Positions 22,001-35,136 of a DNA stretch of 64,000 nucleotides are shown piece after piece. A program made the position numbers and the translations under genes. A model generated the notes under the pieces. That model had not been told where the DNA came from, ran no database searches, and saw only the letters and a program-made list of their open reading frames with translations. The stretch comes from Channallabes apus (Eukaryota; Chordata; Actinopteri; Siluriformes; Clariidae). The stretch lies in assembly GCA_030522415.1 (NCBI GenBank), contig CM060118.1, positions 23,167,651-23,231,650 of the forward strand. Reading direction: 5' to 3'. Each line of letters opens with the position of its first letter. Position 1 is the stretch's first letter.

Positions 22001-23686
22001 AATGGAAGCAAAATTCAGCATTTGCTCCAATAAAGTAGAAACCAGTTTTATGGTTGGTAATCATAATCCATGGTGCAGTTCAGCAAGTCAATATATTGAA
22101 CGGCACATATCTGGCTAATGTAATACTGTCAGATTGTAGTGTGCATAATTCTTATTTCAACATCTCAAATTATAATGCCATTATGACCCTTATGACATTT
22201 TTTTTATTTATTAATACTCTGACTTGTGATATAGCAGTCACTATAACCACAACATGCAGCCCTCATTTTAAAATAGCAGGCATGTACGATGTTTAAGTTA
22301 TAAAACAAGACAGAGCATTTTGCTTTGGGAAAATAATCGAAGATGGAGTGATATATCAGCATGTCCAAAACCTGTTTTATTCCACTTATAACAGCAATTT
22401 GCCAACAACTGCATGTTTCCTTCATTAAAGCAAATGTTTTTATTAATCAATAGTTGAATTTTACATTGTGGAACCCCTGCAGAACAAGTTAGATCCTTGT
22501 ATTGTTTACATTATAGCAGTTCATTCACTTTCTCTTAAAAATTAGACAAAATAGCAGTTTGTAACAGAGAATGCTCAACATCAACTGTCAAGAGCTGAGA
22601 CTGAATATTAGCAATAATGCTAGTACGGCTGTTTATTATTAGTGATGTTGATGGTCCAGTAAATCCTACTCGTACTCCTACTCGTAAAAGTAGGACTAAA
22701 ATTGTGTCACTACAAATTTTTGGCTACTGGGAGCAATTTCCTACTCTGAGGCGCTTAGTAAATACAGGCCCAGGTATGTTAGATTAGGACTGGAGAGGGT
22801 TTGAAATGGGATTGATACTTAATATTTCTGGAAAGGATACGACAGTGATGGTCCATTTTCAGTATGCACCTGCATGAAAAAGGCACTGTTAATAACATGC
22901 TCTGGATTAAATGACTCTATAACTATTATTATACATGCAGCTTATGGTTCTCACGTTTTGCAAATGCCACAGTGATGAGTTCTTGGTGGTTTCGGCATTA
23001 CACACTTTTTGCAGACAGACACGAATGCAATCTCAGGCTTCATCTAAAAATAAAAACAAGAAAGAAAAAAAAAAAGACAATGGCTGAATTTTAAAGGTAA
23101 ACATTTAAAAGATCTTTTACTAACTTATATGCTTATAATTACTAAACCTTAGGCGGGTATCCAGGTGACGTTGTGGTGGCTTTGTAGTAGTGGAAGACAA
23201 TCATCACCAAGTTCCAGTGTCCGTAGCATATATGCCATATTAACCAGCCAAGAGGATATGTATTAATAGCCAAGGGGAGGATAGAGACATATGCGACCAA
23301 GAGAATGGAGCTGGTGAGAACTATTACTAGAAACACAAAGACCTTTAAAGAAAGCAATTAAAAAATATATAAGTGACAAAAAGTAATTTGAAAGATGTAA
23401 CAAAGCAGTATGCAAATGCTATAAAATTAAGAAACATTAAATAAAGTGTGTGACTTACTATCCCGAACCAGCGGGTAATAATCTCCACCATCCAGAAGAC
23501 CGGCTCAAAAAGGGAGTCAGTGACGAGATCACAGTTGAGGAGAGAGTTGTGGCAGACGGAATAAAAAATGAGTCTGATGTAACTCAGGGGCTCCTGCAGT
23601 CTCCGGGGCAAATTGATGCGACAGCGTCTAGAGCAGCTGCGCATCCATCGCACCAACATGTGCATGGCACAGGAGCACAGACGCAT
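16088..23686 (-). CDS. zdhhc16: zdhhc16: palmitoyltransferase ZDHHC16
   Basis: A multi-pass ER/Golgi DHHC protein S-acyltransferase that transfers palmitate from CoA to cysteines of client proteins. Ten coding exons in transcript order: 23686-23459, 23342-23148, 23043-22955, 22869-22841, 21966-21833, 21706-21611, 19614-19538, 19439-19316, 16969-16899, 16190-16088. Lengths total 1,146 nt, giving 381 residues against about 377 in human. Visible motifs: FEPVFWMVEIITRWFGI before the first membrane segments, the zinc-binding C-K-K-C ... RTHHC-x2-C stretch, DHHC within LKMDHHCPWLNNCVGH, then FNHRYFFSFC, the GETSIERHIN block and NPFNYGKLNNWKVFFGVE (TTxE-like/NPxxxG region). The start ATG lies seven nt inside the exon, after an acceptor at 23,693-23,694, so a non-coding exon precedes it. 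The catalytic core is split by a 29-nt exon. Confidence 0.96.
17370..17390. repeat. Poly(A) run
   Basis: A run of about 20 A lies just left of the LINE fragment. It makes a Lys/Phe homopolymer in translated frames and is not coding. Confidence 0.8.
17440..19000 (+). mobile_element. L2-like LINE, truncated, in zdhhc16 intron 9
   Basis: Plus-strand pieces of a reverse transcriptase C-terminus are readable: [47 protein letters not shown] and, after a gap, YEHITPILSTLHW. A long 3' UTR follows, containing the pyrimidine stretch at 18,385-18,420 and the block CTGTTGAGTCTGGTTCCTCTCAAGG read in parts near 18,822-18,850. A second copy of this UTR lies in reverse at 49,950-50,165. The frame is broken, so this is an old inactive copy. 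Confidence 0.7.
20190..20500 (+). mobile_element. Tc1-like fragment in zdhhc16 intron 7
   Basis: TGGATTGGCCACC...CCTGAATCTTTGGGATGTG matches the DWPPxSPDLNPIENLWDV region of a Tc1-like transposase that also occurs in reverse at 60,390-60,655. The CCTAACCCTAACCCC in the middle is a short degenerate run, not a telomere array. Both inverted repeats are absent or unrecognisable. Confidence 0.5.
20755..20947 (-). repeat. Mermaid/Merman-like SINE, 5' half
   Basis: Reading the minus strand gives GGCGGCACGGTGGTGTAGTG, TTAGCACTGT, then a box B region (GGTTCGATTCG) and CTTGCTGGGTTTC, the tRNA-derived head of a widespread fish SINE. A more complete copy is at 57,568-57,940. Confidence 0.7.
22630..22775. 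repeat. Unclassified short repeat with CCTACTC motifs
   Basis: CCTACTCGTACTCCTACTCG is followed by AAAAGTAGGACTAAAA and then CCTACTCTGAGGCGC near 22,740. The internal inverted CCTACT/AGTAGG units suggest a foldback MITE. I cannot assign a family. Confidence 0.25.
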
Positions 23687-23834
23687 TCTGACCTGGGAAC
23701 ACAGGTTACAAAATTTCACATCTGTTGATAATACCACCATCAGCCTTGATGTCCCTGTTAACAAAGTCAACAAAGCTGTTGTACTTTTCATTTTTAAATC
23801 ATATTAACAGCCAAACCTGACTTTAATTATCTAT

Positions 23835-24020
23835 ATCAGGAGACTCTAGCACTAATCCGGGTATACCCTGCACGGGTGCCAGTCCATAACAGGGCACAAG
23901 CACACATACACTCTCAGACTCTACACGTAACTGCATGTGTTATGACTGTAGGAGGAAACCCACCTGCGGCAACAATCGAACCCTCAACTTACCAGGCCAC
24001 AGTGCTAACCCCTGTAATCA
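23835..24020 (-). repeat. Degenerate Mermaid/Merman-like SINE
   Basis: On the minus strand the pieces GTTAGCACTGTGGCC, GGTTCGATTG and GTGGGTTTCCTCC occur in order, followed by the GCCCTGTTATGGACTGGCACC tail region read in part. It is considerably more decayed than the copy at 57,568-57,940. It lies in the probable first intron of zdhhc16. Confidence 0.6.
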
Positions 24021-24534
24021 ATTTCAAATTTTACTACATTGCCAGGCCAAAACAAAGTTTCAGGGTCAAGTTATTGGCCTCCACTAAAAAAAGAAAACAA
24101 ATAAGGAGATTTGAAATTATTGGAAATGGGTTAAAACAGTGCAAGACATTATGAAAATGTGGATTGAGTTTAAACATCTTTGTGGCCGTAGTAAAACCAC
24201 TGTTTATTAAATGTAGAAATAGGCTTTAATTTACTAGGTAACAAAGAGTGCACTCTAAAACAATTCATGGCGATGTCTAATGAGTTTAGACTGAGCCTTG
24301 GCCAGACTATGCATAAACAGTTAACACACAAGACAACATATCAGGCATCCAAATGTAAAAACACGTGTCAAAGCTGTAACCCTTCATTATTCAGTACTTT
24401 ACTTAAGATGCGCTCAAAAATAACTAAATAACTAGATAATGCTTTGTTGCATGTATTAGAAACAGTTCACCACAGAGAACCATTAGATCACTAACCAGAA
24501 GCCTTTCTGTGGAACTTGTAAGCTAATTAGTGAG

Positions 24535-25110
24535 AAGTATTTAGGGATGCATTGATACTCATGGTGTCCTGAAACCCTGATTCAGTATCCCATCGGATTT
24601 AAAATATCTTGATCCAGGGACATAATGATATAAACGTGCATGATGTTGCGTGATCCAACAACCCTATTCGAATTTAAAAACTAGCACAGAAAGATACACA
24701 CTTAAGGTCTGCACTAATCATTAATGTTTCAAGTAATTTCACTACATGATTCTTTGCTGAAATTGGAAAGCAGTAAAAAGGCCATTTTGCAAGAGACAAT
24801 TAAATATTTATTTTTACAATTCTCTATAAAACAGTCTCTGCTCTATTTCATCCTAAAAGGTGTTTCATCAGGTACATCGCAGTCATGTTGGAACTGGTGT
24901 GGGGTTCTTTTCCAGGAGTTGGGCTTGAACTCTTAATGCTTCAGCATATCAAGACATGTTGGACAATTTCATGCTCCTAGTTTTGTGGTAACAGTTGAGG
25001 GATTGCTCCAAAGCAAAGTCCATAAAGACATGGAAGAGCGCGTTTGGTGTGGAAGAACTTGATTGGCCTGCACAGAGTCTTGACCTCTCAGTCAGGCCTT
25101 TTCGTCCAAC
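24535..25110 (+). mobile_element. Transposon fragments upstream of zdhhc16 coding exons
   Basis: At 24,541-24,560 TTAGGGATGCATTGATAC resembles a fish hAT terminus. At 24,970-25,110 the string TTGGTGTGGAAGAACTTGA, then GGCCTGCACAGAGTCTTGAC and CGTCCAACATCAGTGTCTGA, matches the C-terminal catalytic portion (LDWPAQSPDL...) of a Tc1-like family whose reverse copy lies at 61,725-61,910. Both are dead fragments. Confidence 0.5.
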
Positions 25111-26006
25111 ATCAGTGTCTGACCAGTATATATGAAATATATAGAGTAAACTACGGTCTAGCATTCATCTAATCTTGTTAAATGTGTTTATGTACTGTAC
25201 ACAACTTCGTGACTCAAACATTTAACATGATACAGAATCAGGGTCCAGATATGACAAGAGCACAGGCATTTCAAGATTTATGGAGCCCTCATCTTCACTG
25301 CTGTACTGTGTCTTAATTCTAAATCACTTTGGATTAAAGCATTATTCAAATGATATAAATAAAAGAAAGAGATCTTAATATATTGAATGAGATATGTTGA
25401 CAAAGAAATCTAAAAATCTGCTCAGAAAAAAAAGTACCCCAATGCCATTAATACTCATCTCTCTGGAGTGCTGGGTTTGGACAGATGTTTAATCTTCAGA
25501 CTTTGCCTCAATATTCTGTTATGAATGGCAGATTAATGTAAAACCTTGTACTGCGCATGCGCTGTACTTCCTTCACGCGATATAAAAGGCTAGTGAGGTC
25601 AAGAGTGTATTTAGACATACAATGTCAAACACAAATCACTATAAAATGACTTAATTAACACGTGAGACAGGTAGAATACTAACCGTGTATCTGCCGTAAA
25701 TAACAACATATAGAACTGAATAATAAGAAGAAAAGAAAATCCTGATATTCTACATTCCACACAGGGCGTGAACTATAACATGGAAATTAATGAATGGATG
25801 GATCCATTTAGGTCATCATGACTATCTGACGTGCACGTCTTATCTGCGATTTTGTATTAACTTGTTCATCTCACACGATATTAATGTAGTCGAAGATGAT
25901 TTGTGGAAATAAACCAGACTGCTGATATTATCACAGCACGCGCAAGCCACAAGAGCGGTTTTATACATAAACTCATATTTCACAAAATCTTAGTCGTCTG
26001 TCTCAC

Positions 26007-26100
26007 CTGAGTGTGATCCTCTGGTAAAAAACTAAAAAGGTAAAACGACAAATCAGCTCATGATACTCCAGAGGAAAAATTTAATCGCGGACATGATTAT
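26007..26100 (-). other. Candidate non-coding first exon of zdhhc16
   Basis: The start-codon exon of zdhhc16 begins with a splice acceptor, so an upstream untranslated exon is required. The best donor seen upstream is CAG|GTGAGA on the minus strand (GT at 26,006-26,005), just left of the CpG-containing promoter zone. The right limit is arbitrary because the transcription start is unknown. Confidence 0.4.
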
Positions 26101-26592
26101 AATACGGCCAGTTGATTTTGCGCTGCGCGGAAAAGCTCAGATCTGAGGGCTTGAACTGCGGTGCATTGTGGGAGTTGTAGTGCTCTATTTAATTCGGTAT
26201 TGCTGTATTCGCGCTTGATAATGTGACAATAATATAATATAATATAATATAATATAATATAATATAATATAATATAATATAATATAATATAATATAATAA
26301 TATATAACGCACAGAATCAATAAGTAAGTTATATACTGTTTTCGACTGTGTTTTAAAGTGTCTCGCGATAAATAATAATGAATAATATAAAAATAAAAAG
26401 TACTAAGTACTTTTTATTAAAACTAAGTAAAAAAAATTCTGCTTAGAAAAAACTAATGTAAACGAATAATTAACACTTCCTCGTGAATCCGCGGTTTGAG
26501 AAAAACGGAAGTTCCGCCGAAAAGCATCATGGTGCTTGTAGTCCCGTGCACACAGCTACAACGTGTACTAGTTCACCACTCTTAACACGGTT
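26100..26592. promoter_or_regulatory. Divergent zdhhc16 / mettl18 promoter interval
   Basis: About 490 bp separate the candidate zdhhc16 first exon from the mettl18 start codon. Both flanks contain short CpG-bearing stretches (GCGCTGCGCGG near 26,121; GAATCCGCGG near 26,485), and both carry GTTGTAGTGC / GCTTGTAGTCCCG boxes near 26,175 and 26,535 that are typical of vertebrate housekeeping promoters (ACTACAA-type). The middle is an AATAT microsatellite. Confidence 0.45.
26228..26300. repeat. (AATAT)n pentanucleotide microsatellite
   Basis: About 14 tandem AATAT units sit between the two divergent start regions. The minus-strand Ile-Leu-Tyr reading frame across it is a repeat artefact. Confidence 0.95.
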
Positions 26593-27716
26593 ATGGCGTT
26601 CAGTTTTAATTTTAATATATCATCTGAGATAAAGCAGAACTGTACTAATGAAGAAAATGAAAATAAAGATACTGTAATGAACCAGGTTGAGGTAAGTAGC
26701 CAGCTAGCTTCATGCTCAAGGTAGCACTTGGATATACAGTACCATGTTTCCGTCCATAGGCTGATTTTGCTTCTGTCTAGCTTGATAGAGTACACTATAA
26801 CTTAAGCAGACATAACATTTGATTTCTGCATATACAGGAGACGAGTGCACGGAAGAAGGTGAAGAACGCCCTTGAGCACAGAGCTGCAGCAGATCTTCTG
26901 TCTTACACTGATCAAGCAGTGACAGAGACGCTCACTATAGGTGCATTACCACCTCTGCTTTACCTCAACGAATCAGTATTTGAGCAAACTGCCTCTGAGA
27001 GAGACGATGCTGAGAAGGTTCTATCTCAAACCATCACTCAAAACTCTGATCTTATAACCGGAGTTTATGAAGGAGGCTTAAAGATCTGGGAAGGCACCCA
27101 GGATCTGCTGGAATATATTGATAATGAAGGGGAGACATTCTCTGGGAAAAGGGTGCTTGACCTGGGTTGTGGAGCCGGGATTCTTGGGATTCTTGCGTTA
27201 AAGAGAGGTGCAAGCAAAGTCCATTTCCAGGATTATAACAGCACTGTGATCGAGCAGCTAACAATACCAAATGTATTCCTCAACTCTGAAGAAGAGAGTG
27301 ATGATAAGAACAGAGGTGATGAAGACGGCAGCCCGGCACCCAAACGAAGATCGATAGAGAAAACTCATGCACATGGAGATCGCTGCGGATTTTTCTCAGG
27401 GGATTGGGTTTCATTTCTTTCACTGATCCAAAGTCAAGATCCCACACTCAGATATGATCTGATCTTTACATCAGAAACCATCTACAACACAGACTACTAC
27501 CCTTCTCTTCATGATGTGTTTCAGAAACTGCTTGCTGAGGATGGAGTTGTCTACTTGGCCGCCAAGTCTCACTATTTCGGAGTTGGAGGTGGACTGTATT
27601 TGTTTGAAAGTTTTGTCGAAGGAAAAAATGTCTTCCAAATTAAATTTCTCAGGGAACTGGATCATGGACTTAAAAGGCATGTTGTTTCTTTGAGGTTCAA
27701 GAAATCACCTTCATAG
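26593..27716 (+). CDS. mettl18: mettl18: histidine protein methyltransferase 1 homologue
   Basis: METTL18 is an S-adenosylmethionine-dependent methyltransferase that N-tau-methylates a histidine of ribosomal protein L3 (uL3) and affects ribosome assembly and translation. Two exons: 26593-26691 (33 codons, donor GTAAGT) and 26838-27716 (acceptor TATACAG), giving 325 residues. The N-terminus FxFNFxI matches the family. Conserved blocks follow: SDLITGVYEGGLKIWE, the SAM-binding motif I VLDLGCGAGILGI, HFQDYN, LPN-like TIPNVFLN, FFSGDW, TSETIYNTDYY and YFGVGGGLYLF near the C-terminus. Most of the protein comes from one exon, as in other vertebrates. The first in-frame ATG of exon 1 was chosen because the family N-terminus begins there; starting only within exon 2 would remove the conserved N-terminus. 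Confidence 0.95.
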
Positions 27717-27824
27717 TCCTTTTGTAATTGTATGATCACAGTGATACAACTTGTTTTTACAAAGGCTGTCAGTCATTATTACAGCCTTGAGAAGTTAAAG
27801 GAAAAAATCCTCCCTTATTATTAT

Positions 27825-27830
27825 AATAAA
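27825..27830 (+). terminator. mettl18 poly(A) signal
   Basis: AATAAA lies 108 nt after the mettl18 stop codon in an AT-rich context, a plausible polyadenylation signal giving a short 3' UTR. Confidence 0.5.
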
Positions 27831-27849
27831 ATAACTTCATATTGAAATG

Positions 27850-29040
27850 CTTGTGATTTGCTTGTCGAGTCTGGTCCTGATGTGTTGGATGGTCTTATAT
27901 TTTCACTTCCTGTGAGAAATAAGCAGTTGTGTGTCAATCCGATGTTGCAAAAGGGGTGCAGTGGTGAAAAAAAAAACTAAAACAGGTTCTGAAGGATCAG
28001 AAGGTTTTGAAGTTAGCTCCAAAACAAAAGAACAATATTTTTCCCCCCTCACTCATCATTTTCCAGCAGACTTCAATGCAATGCATCGATGAGTCTCAGT
28101 TGAGTGGAGTTTAAGCATTCTAAGAGCTGACTGGCACAATGGCATTAGCATAAATCCATTTAACTATTAAGCTTTGGAGGGTGAGCTGTTTGAGCAGGTG
28201 AGAATTACAGGACAGATTTAATACAGTAAGTGCTGCTGCATCATTCTCTTTAGGTACTGGTGAAATTCACAGGTGTTTAAAGATCCCATATTTTACACTT
28301 TAACAAGTTAATATCGGCCTCCTCATATAATACATTTTTAATACGTCAAACTCTCTCTGTTTCACTCTTCTTCCTAACATTCTATTTCAGTGTCTGTTAC
28401 TGCTGAGTCGTGCTCCATCAGAAAACAGCACAGCTGAATGGATGGTATCTTCTTACATGAGAAGTTAATTTTGAATAAAAGGTCTCCTTTAAATGCTATG
28501 TCCAACATTCAATGTGAAGTTAAAAAATAAATGTCTCTATTGCTAGTCAATAGCTATTGAATAATCACTATTAGCTGGTGGTCACATGGCATTATGGGTA
28601 ACAAGTGTTTTCAGACCAAAGAGTTGATAAAAGAGCTAAAAATAAATTAAGCTCAGAACTTCTTTATAAACTTAATCTAAAGTTAAAAAAAAAAAGTATA
28701 AAGTCATGTTATTTGCAATAATCAATATACAATTTCATCCAGGTGATTTTTTCTCCCTTTAAAGCCCAGAAATCTGTTTAATTTAAAATCTGTTTCTTAA
28801 TTTAAAGTCTGCTTTGGCTTCAACTTTGGATATTTCTATAGTAAAATATTTTACTACTATCTATATTATTCAACCTCCCATTGAAGCAAAGGCCTTGCCT
28901 GATAGCTAATAAGTATTGTGTTGATCAGAACTTGTCTTTTATATGTAATGCTGTGAACCCTTACACCACTTTATAACTAGAGACAGTTTCACAAAAAAAA
29001 TATGAAACAGATCCATCACATCTGAAGTCAAAGGTGTATT
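27850..29040. other. Intergenic between mettl18 and pgam1 3' ends
   Basis: AT-rich sequence between two converging genes. No coding potential, no recognisable transposon and no long tandem array was seen. Confidence 0.4.
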
Positions 29041-29045
29041 GCACT

Positions 29046-29051
29046 TTTATT
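29046..29051 (-). terminator. pgam1 candidate poly(A) signal
   Basis: Plus-strand TTTATT is AATAAA on the minus strand, about 480 nt past the pgam1 stop. It is followed by GTGCAATACACC-like sequence, consistent with a cleavage region. Confidence 0.45.
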
Positions 29052-29531
29052 GGGCTTCTACTTTGTGTAGCTCTACTCAATTCATTATGCATGGAAATGA
29101 TTGCATTTTGAACTTTACAGCCTGAAACAAGATAAACCTTTGTGAACAAAAGTGCATCATTGTCAATTCCATCAAAGTGCACAGCATCTTAATACATCCA
29201 GACAGTTAACTGTTAAATCACATTCTATTATTTGCTAGAATCCCTGTTCTGAATGTATGATCTGATTATAAATTACAGTAAAATCTTTCTCCAGCCTACA
29301 ACTCAGCTTTCTGGTCCGTAACAATCAGACAACAAATTAAATGGTCCCTAATGGTACGTGGTCAATAAATACTATTTATAACTACATTTTGGTCAAATAT
29401 ACGTAACTATCAAGATCACTCAACATTAAGATACAAGATCCAAACATGCACTGCATCGTGAGGGTAAATGTTTATGAGTAGATTGTTGTAGAGCTTTCAG
29501 TGCTTTTAAACAATTGGTCGATGGGAGTAAA

Positions 29532-31646
<2,115 letters not shown>

Positions 31647-32065
31647 TTATATAGATTTTCCTTTTTCTAAATAAGAACCGTACCGTGGAGGTATTAAAGC
31701 ACACTTCGCACGACCTGAGCTGAAAGCATTCAGGTTGTCGACCTTTGCGAAAGTGCTAATATATACCGTCCTACTTCTTTGATTGGATAGGCAGATGATT
31801 TGCGTCACTTCCTGCTCAGGGTTCCACCAATTATAACGAGAATACTTCCGGAAGTTGCTATCGTTTCCCCACCCACTACTCGCTACTGCTGCAACCCAAT
31901 GTCTCAAACGTCCGGGGCAATGGAGGCTATGGTCCTGATGCCATGTTGTTGTTTACAGCACATGGCACTGTACTGTACAGTCCATCTTTCATTGTTTTAT
32001 TTATACGGAGTCTAGGCAATTAAGTGCTTTGTTCTGTAGCTTATTTGTTTGCTGGTTTTAATAAA
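31647..32065 (-). promoter_or_regulatory. pgam1 5' flank
   Basis: Upstream of the pgam1 ATG, 31,647-31,900 contains scattered CpGs, a minus-strand CCAAT-like ATTGG at 31,781-31,785, and purine/pyrimidine stretches. Beyond 31,990 it runs into AT-rich DNA and a Tc1 element. No TATA box was convincingly placed. Confidence 0.35.
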
Positions 32066-32068
32066 TAT

Positions 32069-33542
32069 ACAGTGTCGTGAAAAAGTATTATACATACTTT
32101 ATCATACATACATATTTCAAATGGTTGAGATCAAACAAATTGTAATATTACACAAAGATAATCAGAGTAAATGCAAAATGCAATTTTAAAACTATGATTT
32201 AATTTATTAATGAACTCATTATTTAAAAACATAATTGAAATCATGAATGAACTGTGATTTTTGGAAAGTGGAGTTAAATTTCACTTGCCACACCCAAGGC
32301 CAATTATTGCCAGATCCGCTGAGTCAAGAAATTACATAAATAGAGCCTGACACAGTAAAGCAATGTATCTATTGCTTTAAAAAAAAAGATTTTTTTAAAT
32401 AAATGCGATCCAGAACAGATGAGAAACAAAGTAATTAATTTGTCAGTCTGGAAAGGTAATAAAGTGTTCTAAGGTTCCAGCAAACTAGGGTGAGAGCCAT
32501 TATCCACAAATGGAGAAAACATGAAACACTGCTGAACCTTTCCAGGAGTTGCCACCCTACCAAAATTACTTCAAGAGCACATGACGACTCATCCAGGAGC
32601 TCATAAACGAACCAAGATCAACATCTAAAAAACTGCAGGTCTTGCTTGCCTCATTTAATCATGTTGTTCATGATTCAACAATGAGAGAGAGACTGGTCAA
32701 ACTGGCATCCATGGGAACGTTTCAAAGCAAAAGCCATTGCTGACCAAAAGAACACAAAGTCTCTTTTCACATTGGCAAAAACTATCTTGATTATCCACAA
32801 GGCTTAGAGGCAAATATTCTGTGGACTGATGAGACAAAAGTTAAACTTTTTGGAAGGTGTGCATCCCATTACCTCTGGCATAAAACTAAGCGCAGCATTT
32901 AAAGAAAAAGAACATCATACCAACAGTCAAACATGGTGGTGGTAATGTGATGGTTTGGAGTTGAACAACTTGCCATAATTGATGGATCCATGAATTCTGT
33001 ACTCTACTGAAGGATAATGTCCAGCCATCACTTTGTGACCTCAAGCTCAAGCACACTTGGATTATGCAGCAGGACAATGATCTGAAAAACAAAAGCTAGT
33101 CCACCTCTGAAAGGCTCAAAATAAACAAATAAATTAAGGTTTTGGAGTGTCCTAGTCAAACTCTGGACTTAAATCCAATTGAGATGCTGTGGCATGACCT
33201 TAAACACTCCAATGTGGCTGTATTAAAACAATTCTGAAAAGAACACGGGTGTGTCCTGTGCCAGAATTCCTCCTTGTTGCTGGTTAATGCAAATGCATGT
33301 TTGCAGTTATTGTTGCCATGGGTGGCAGCACCAGTAATTAGGTGAAGGGGGAATTACTTTTTTATATAGGGCCACCTATGTTTGGACAGCTTTTTTCCCT
33401 TAATAAATGAAATCATCATTTAAAAACTGTATTTACTCAGGTCTTTGTGTAATAGTATAATTTGGCTGATGATCTCAATTAATTAAGTGTGACAAATATG
33501 TAAAAGAAAAAAATCTGCAAATACTTTCCACAACACTTTATA
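32069..33542 (+). mobile_element. Near full-length Tc1-like transposon, degenerate
   Basis: Left end CAGTGTCGTGAAAAAGTAT and right end ATACTTTCCACAACACTT form diverged inverted repeats next to TA. About 1.47 kb lies between them, a normal size for a Tc1 element. Transposase pieces in order: GAGAGCCATTATCCACAAATG region (HTH), FPGVATLPK-like, VDRKQRHF-like, LWTDETKVKLFG, IIPTVKHGG, ENVQPSL-like and QQDND followed directly by a TGA. Stops and frameshifts show an old copy. It contains a second inner repeat (TTATATAGGGCCACCTATG near 33,361). Confidence 0.85.
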
Positions 33543-33837
33543 ATATGTCTAATACAGCATTTTTATTGATTCACTCAACAACAACAACAACAAGAAAGAA
33601 CATTAGAGAATATCCTGGTAATAGCATTCTCAAAATAACCAAACTAAATGCTGAGATTAGTAAAGACATCCTGTGTTTACATGGTATTATATAACTGTTA
33701 CAAAATTCAGTATAAACAGAGAGCATCCAACAGTAGTCTCCTCTAAACTGTTTTGGACCCAGCCACGTGCAACAGTGTGTTAGCTTAAATATATAAAAAC
33801 GCTTTAACAAAATCCTACCGCTAGACAGCGCTGTTGA

Positions 33838-34015
33838 TTAAAAACAGGCACTTAAACCCCAGCCACTGGATACAGTGCCGGTCCCAAGCCCGGATAAAAT
33901 GGGAGGGTTGCGTCAGGAAGGGCATCCGGCGTAAAACCTGTGCCAAGTTGTAGTGCGGACTGGATATTCCGCTGTGGCGACCCCTTGTCGGGAGGACCAA
34001 CAACAACAACAACTT
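33838..34015 (+). repeat. RTE-type LINE 3' end copy
   Basis: GCGTCAGGAAGGGCATCCGG, AAAACCTGTGCCAA and CTGTGGCGACCCC then (AAC)n are the 3' tail of a common fish RTE-like retrotransposon. The tail ends in a short ACA/AAC microsatellite, as is usual for RTE elements. The coding part is absent. Confidence 0.65.
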
Positions 34016-34071
34016 ATGCTTCACACGTCCATCTATTGCCATCTTTTGTCAATACATACATCCCTATACAA

Positions 34072-34075
<4 letters not shown>

Positions 34076-34161
<86 letters not shown>
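34076..34161. repeat. (TA)n followed by (GA)n compound microsatellite
   Basis: About 29 TA units run directly into about 14 GA units. Confidence 0.95.
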
Positions 34162-34169
<8 letters not shown>

Positions 34170-34544
34170 ATTTTATACCCCATGTGTGTATGTATTAATT
34201 CTAGTCTATGCTGCTGCAGAACTGCAATTTTCCTCTGCATATTAATAAAGATTTTTCTTTATCTTATTATCTTTTTACAACTCTTAATGAATGCAATGAA
34301 TCGATCTTTATCATTGATTGAATATAAAATGTAAGATGTGGATTATCTGGGCATACATGGCATTGTGGCTTTACATCTCTCAGCAAACAACCATCAAGTC
34401 TTCAACCAAGCCATACTATAAAAACTATACGACATATAAACCTGCAGGGAGTCAATTTGAACGGTCTGATGCCATTGATAAAATGAATAATTGTATTGTT
34501 ATCTATAATTTATAGGTAAATGTACAGTTTTGAAGGAACGCTAG

Positions 34545-34680
34545 TGTGTAGGGCAGGGCTCTTCTTCTCCAGTCTCCAACACAGTTTATAATTCTTCTAC
34601 ACCCACACACACACACACCGAACTGGGTAATTAACAAATTAGTTGAATCAGCTGATATCTTGCCCTACAGAACTAGAGGT
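34545..34680. repeat. Possible MITE
   Basis: TGTAGGGCAGGGCTCTTCTT at the left and GATATCTTGCCCTACAGAAC at the right give a short imperfect inverted repeat (TGTAGGGCA/TGCCCTACA) around CTCCAGTC...CAACACA and TGATTCAACT-like sequence. This layout resembles short fish hAT-derived MITEs with CTCCAGTCC...CAACACACCTGATTCA. Family not certain. Confidence 0.35.
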
Positions 34681-34706
34681 GAAGATGCCTAGTGGAGGCT
34701 CCAGGG

Positions 34707-34781
34707 TCAGATAGAAGGGCCTCTTCGCCAGGTTTTGTTTAGGGCCTCAGGGAAGTCAGGATTGTGTCTGACTAAGAAATC
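34707..34781 (-). CDS. Orphan terminal-exon-like segment, product unknown
   Basis: On the minus strand a strong acceptor (TTTTTTTGCAG, AG at 34,783-34,782) opens a 25-codon phase-0 frame reading DFLVRHNPDFPEALNKTW, then RRGPSI and a TGA stop. Composition is gene-like rather than repeat-like, but I do not recognise the protein. No upstream exons could be recognised in the transposon-rich DNA to the right. It could be the last exon of a gene whose other exons are unrecognised or farther right, an alternative exon, or chance. Confidence 0.3.
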   Translation of the reverse strand, partial: DFLVRHNPDFPEALNKTWRRGPSI

Positions 34782-35136
34782 CTGCAAAAAAAGAAGTTAG
34801 ATTTTTACTGAGCATGATGGAATAGGAGTTCTTCTAGTTACTGTCTCACTTGCTCCTTTCTGTTTTAATATAAACCCCAGAAGCAGACATTAGTATTTGT
34901 TTGTTTGTTTTAATCTCACAACTGGTCTGTCATGTAATATGTTGCTGTCTTTACAGGCATGCAAATATTCTTCTGTAATCTTATTTATGTGTTAATTTTT
35001 AAATTTTTTATTTTTTTAGAAATAGAATTATTGAATTATTTTGTAAATAATAATGAAAACATTATAAACATATACAACAATTTAACAAAAACGGCAAAAA
35101 GAAAATATTTCAAATGTGGGCAATACTAAGTATACA

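Noticed and set aside
23450..23728. 92-codon plus-strand frame
   Set aside because: It is the shadow of zdhhc16 coding exon 1 on the opposite strand.
33940..34245. Ile-Tyr and Arg-Glu repeat frames
   Set aside because: They translate the (TA)n(GA)n microsatellite.
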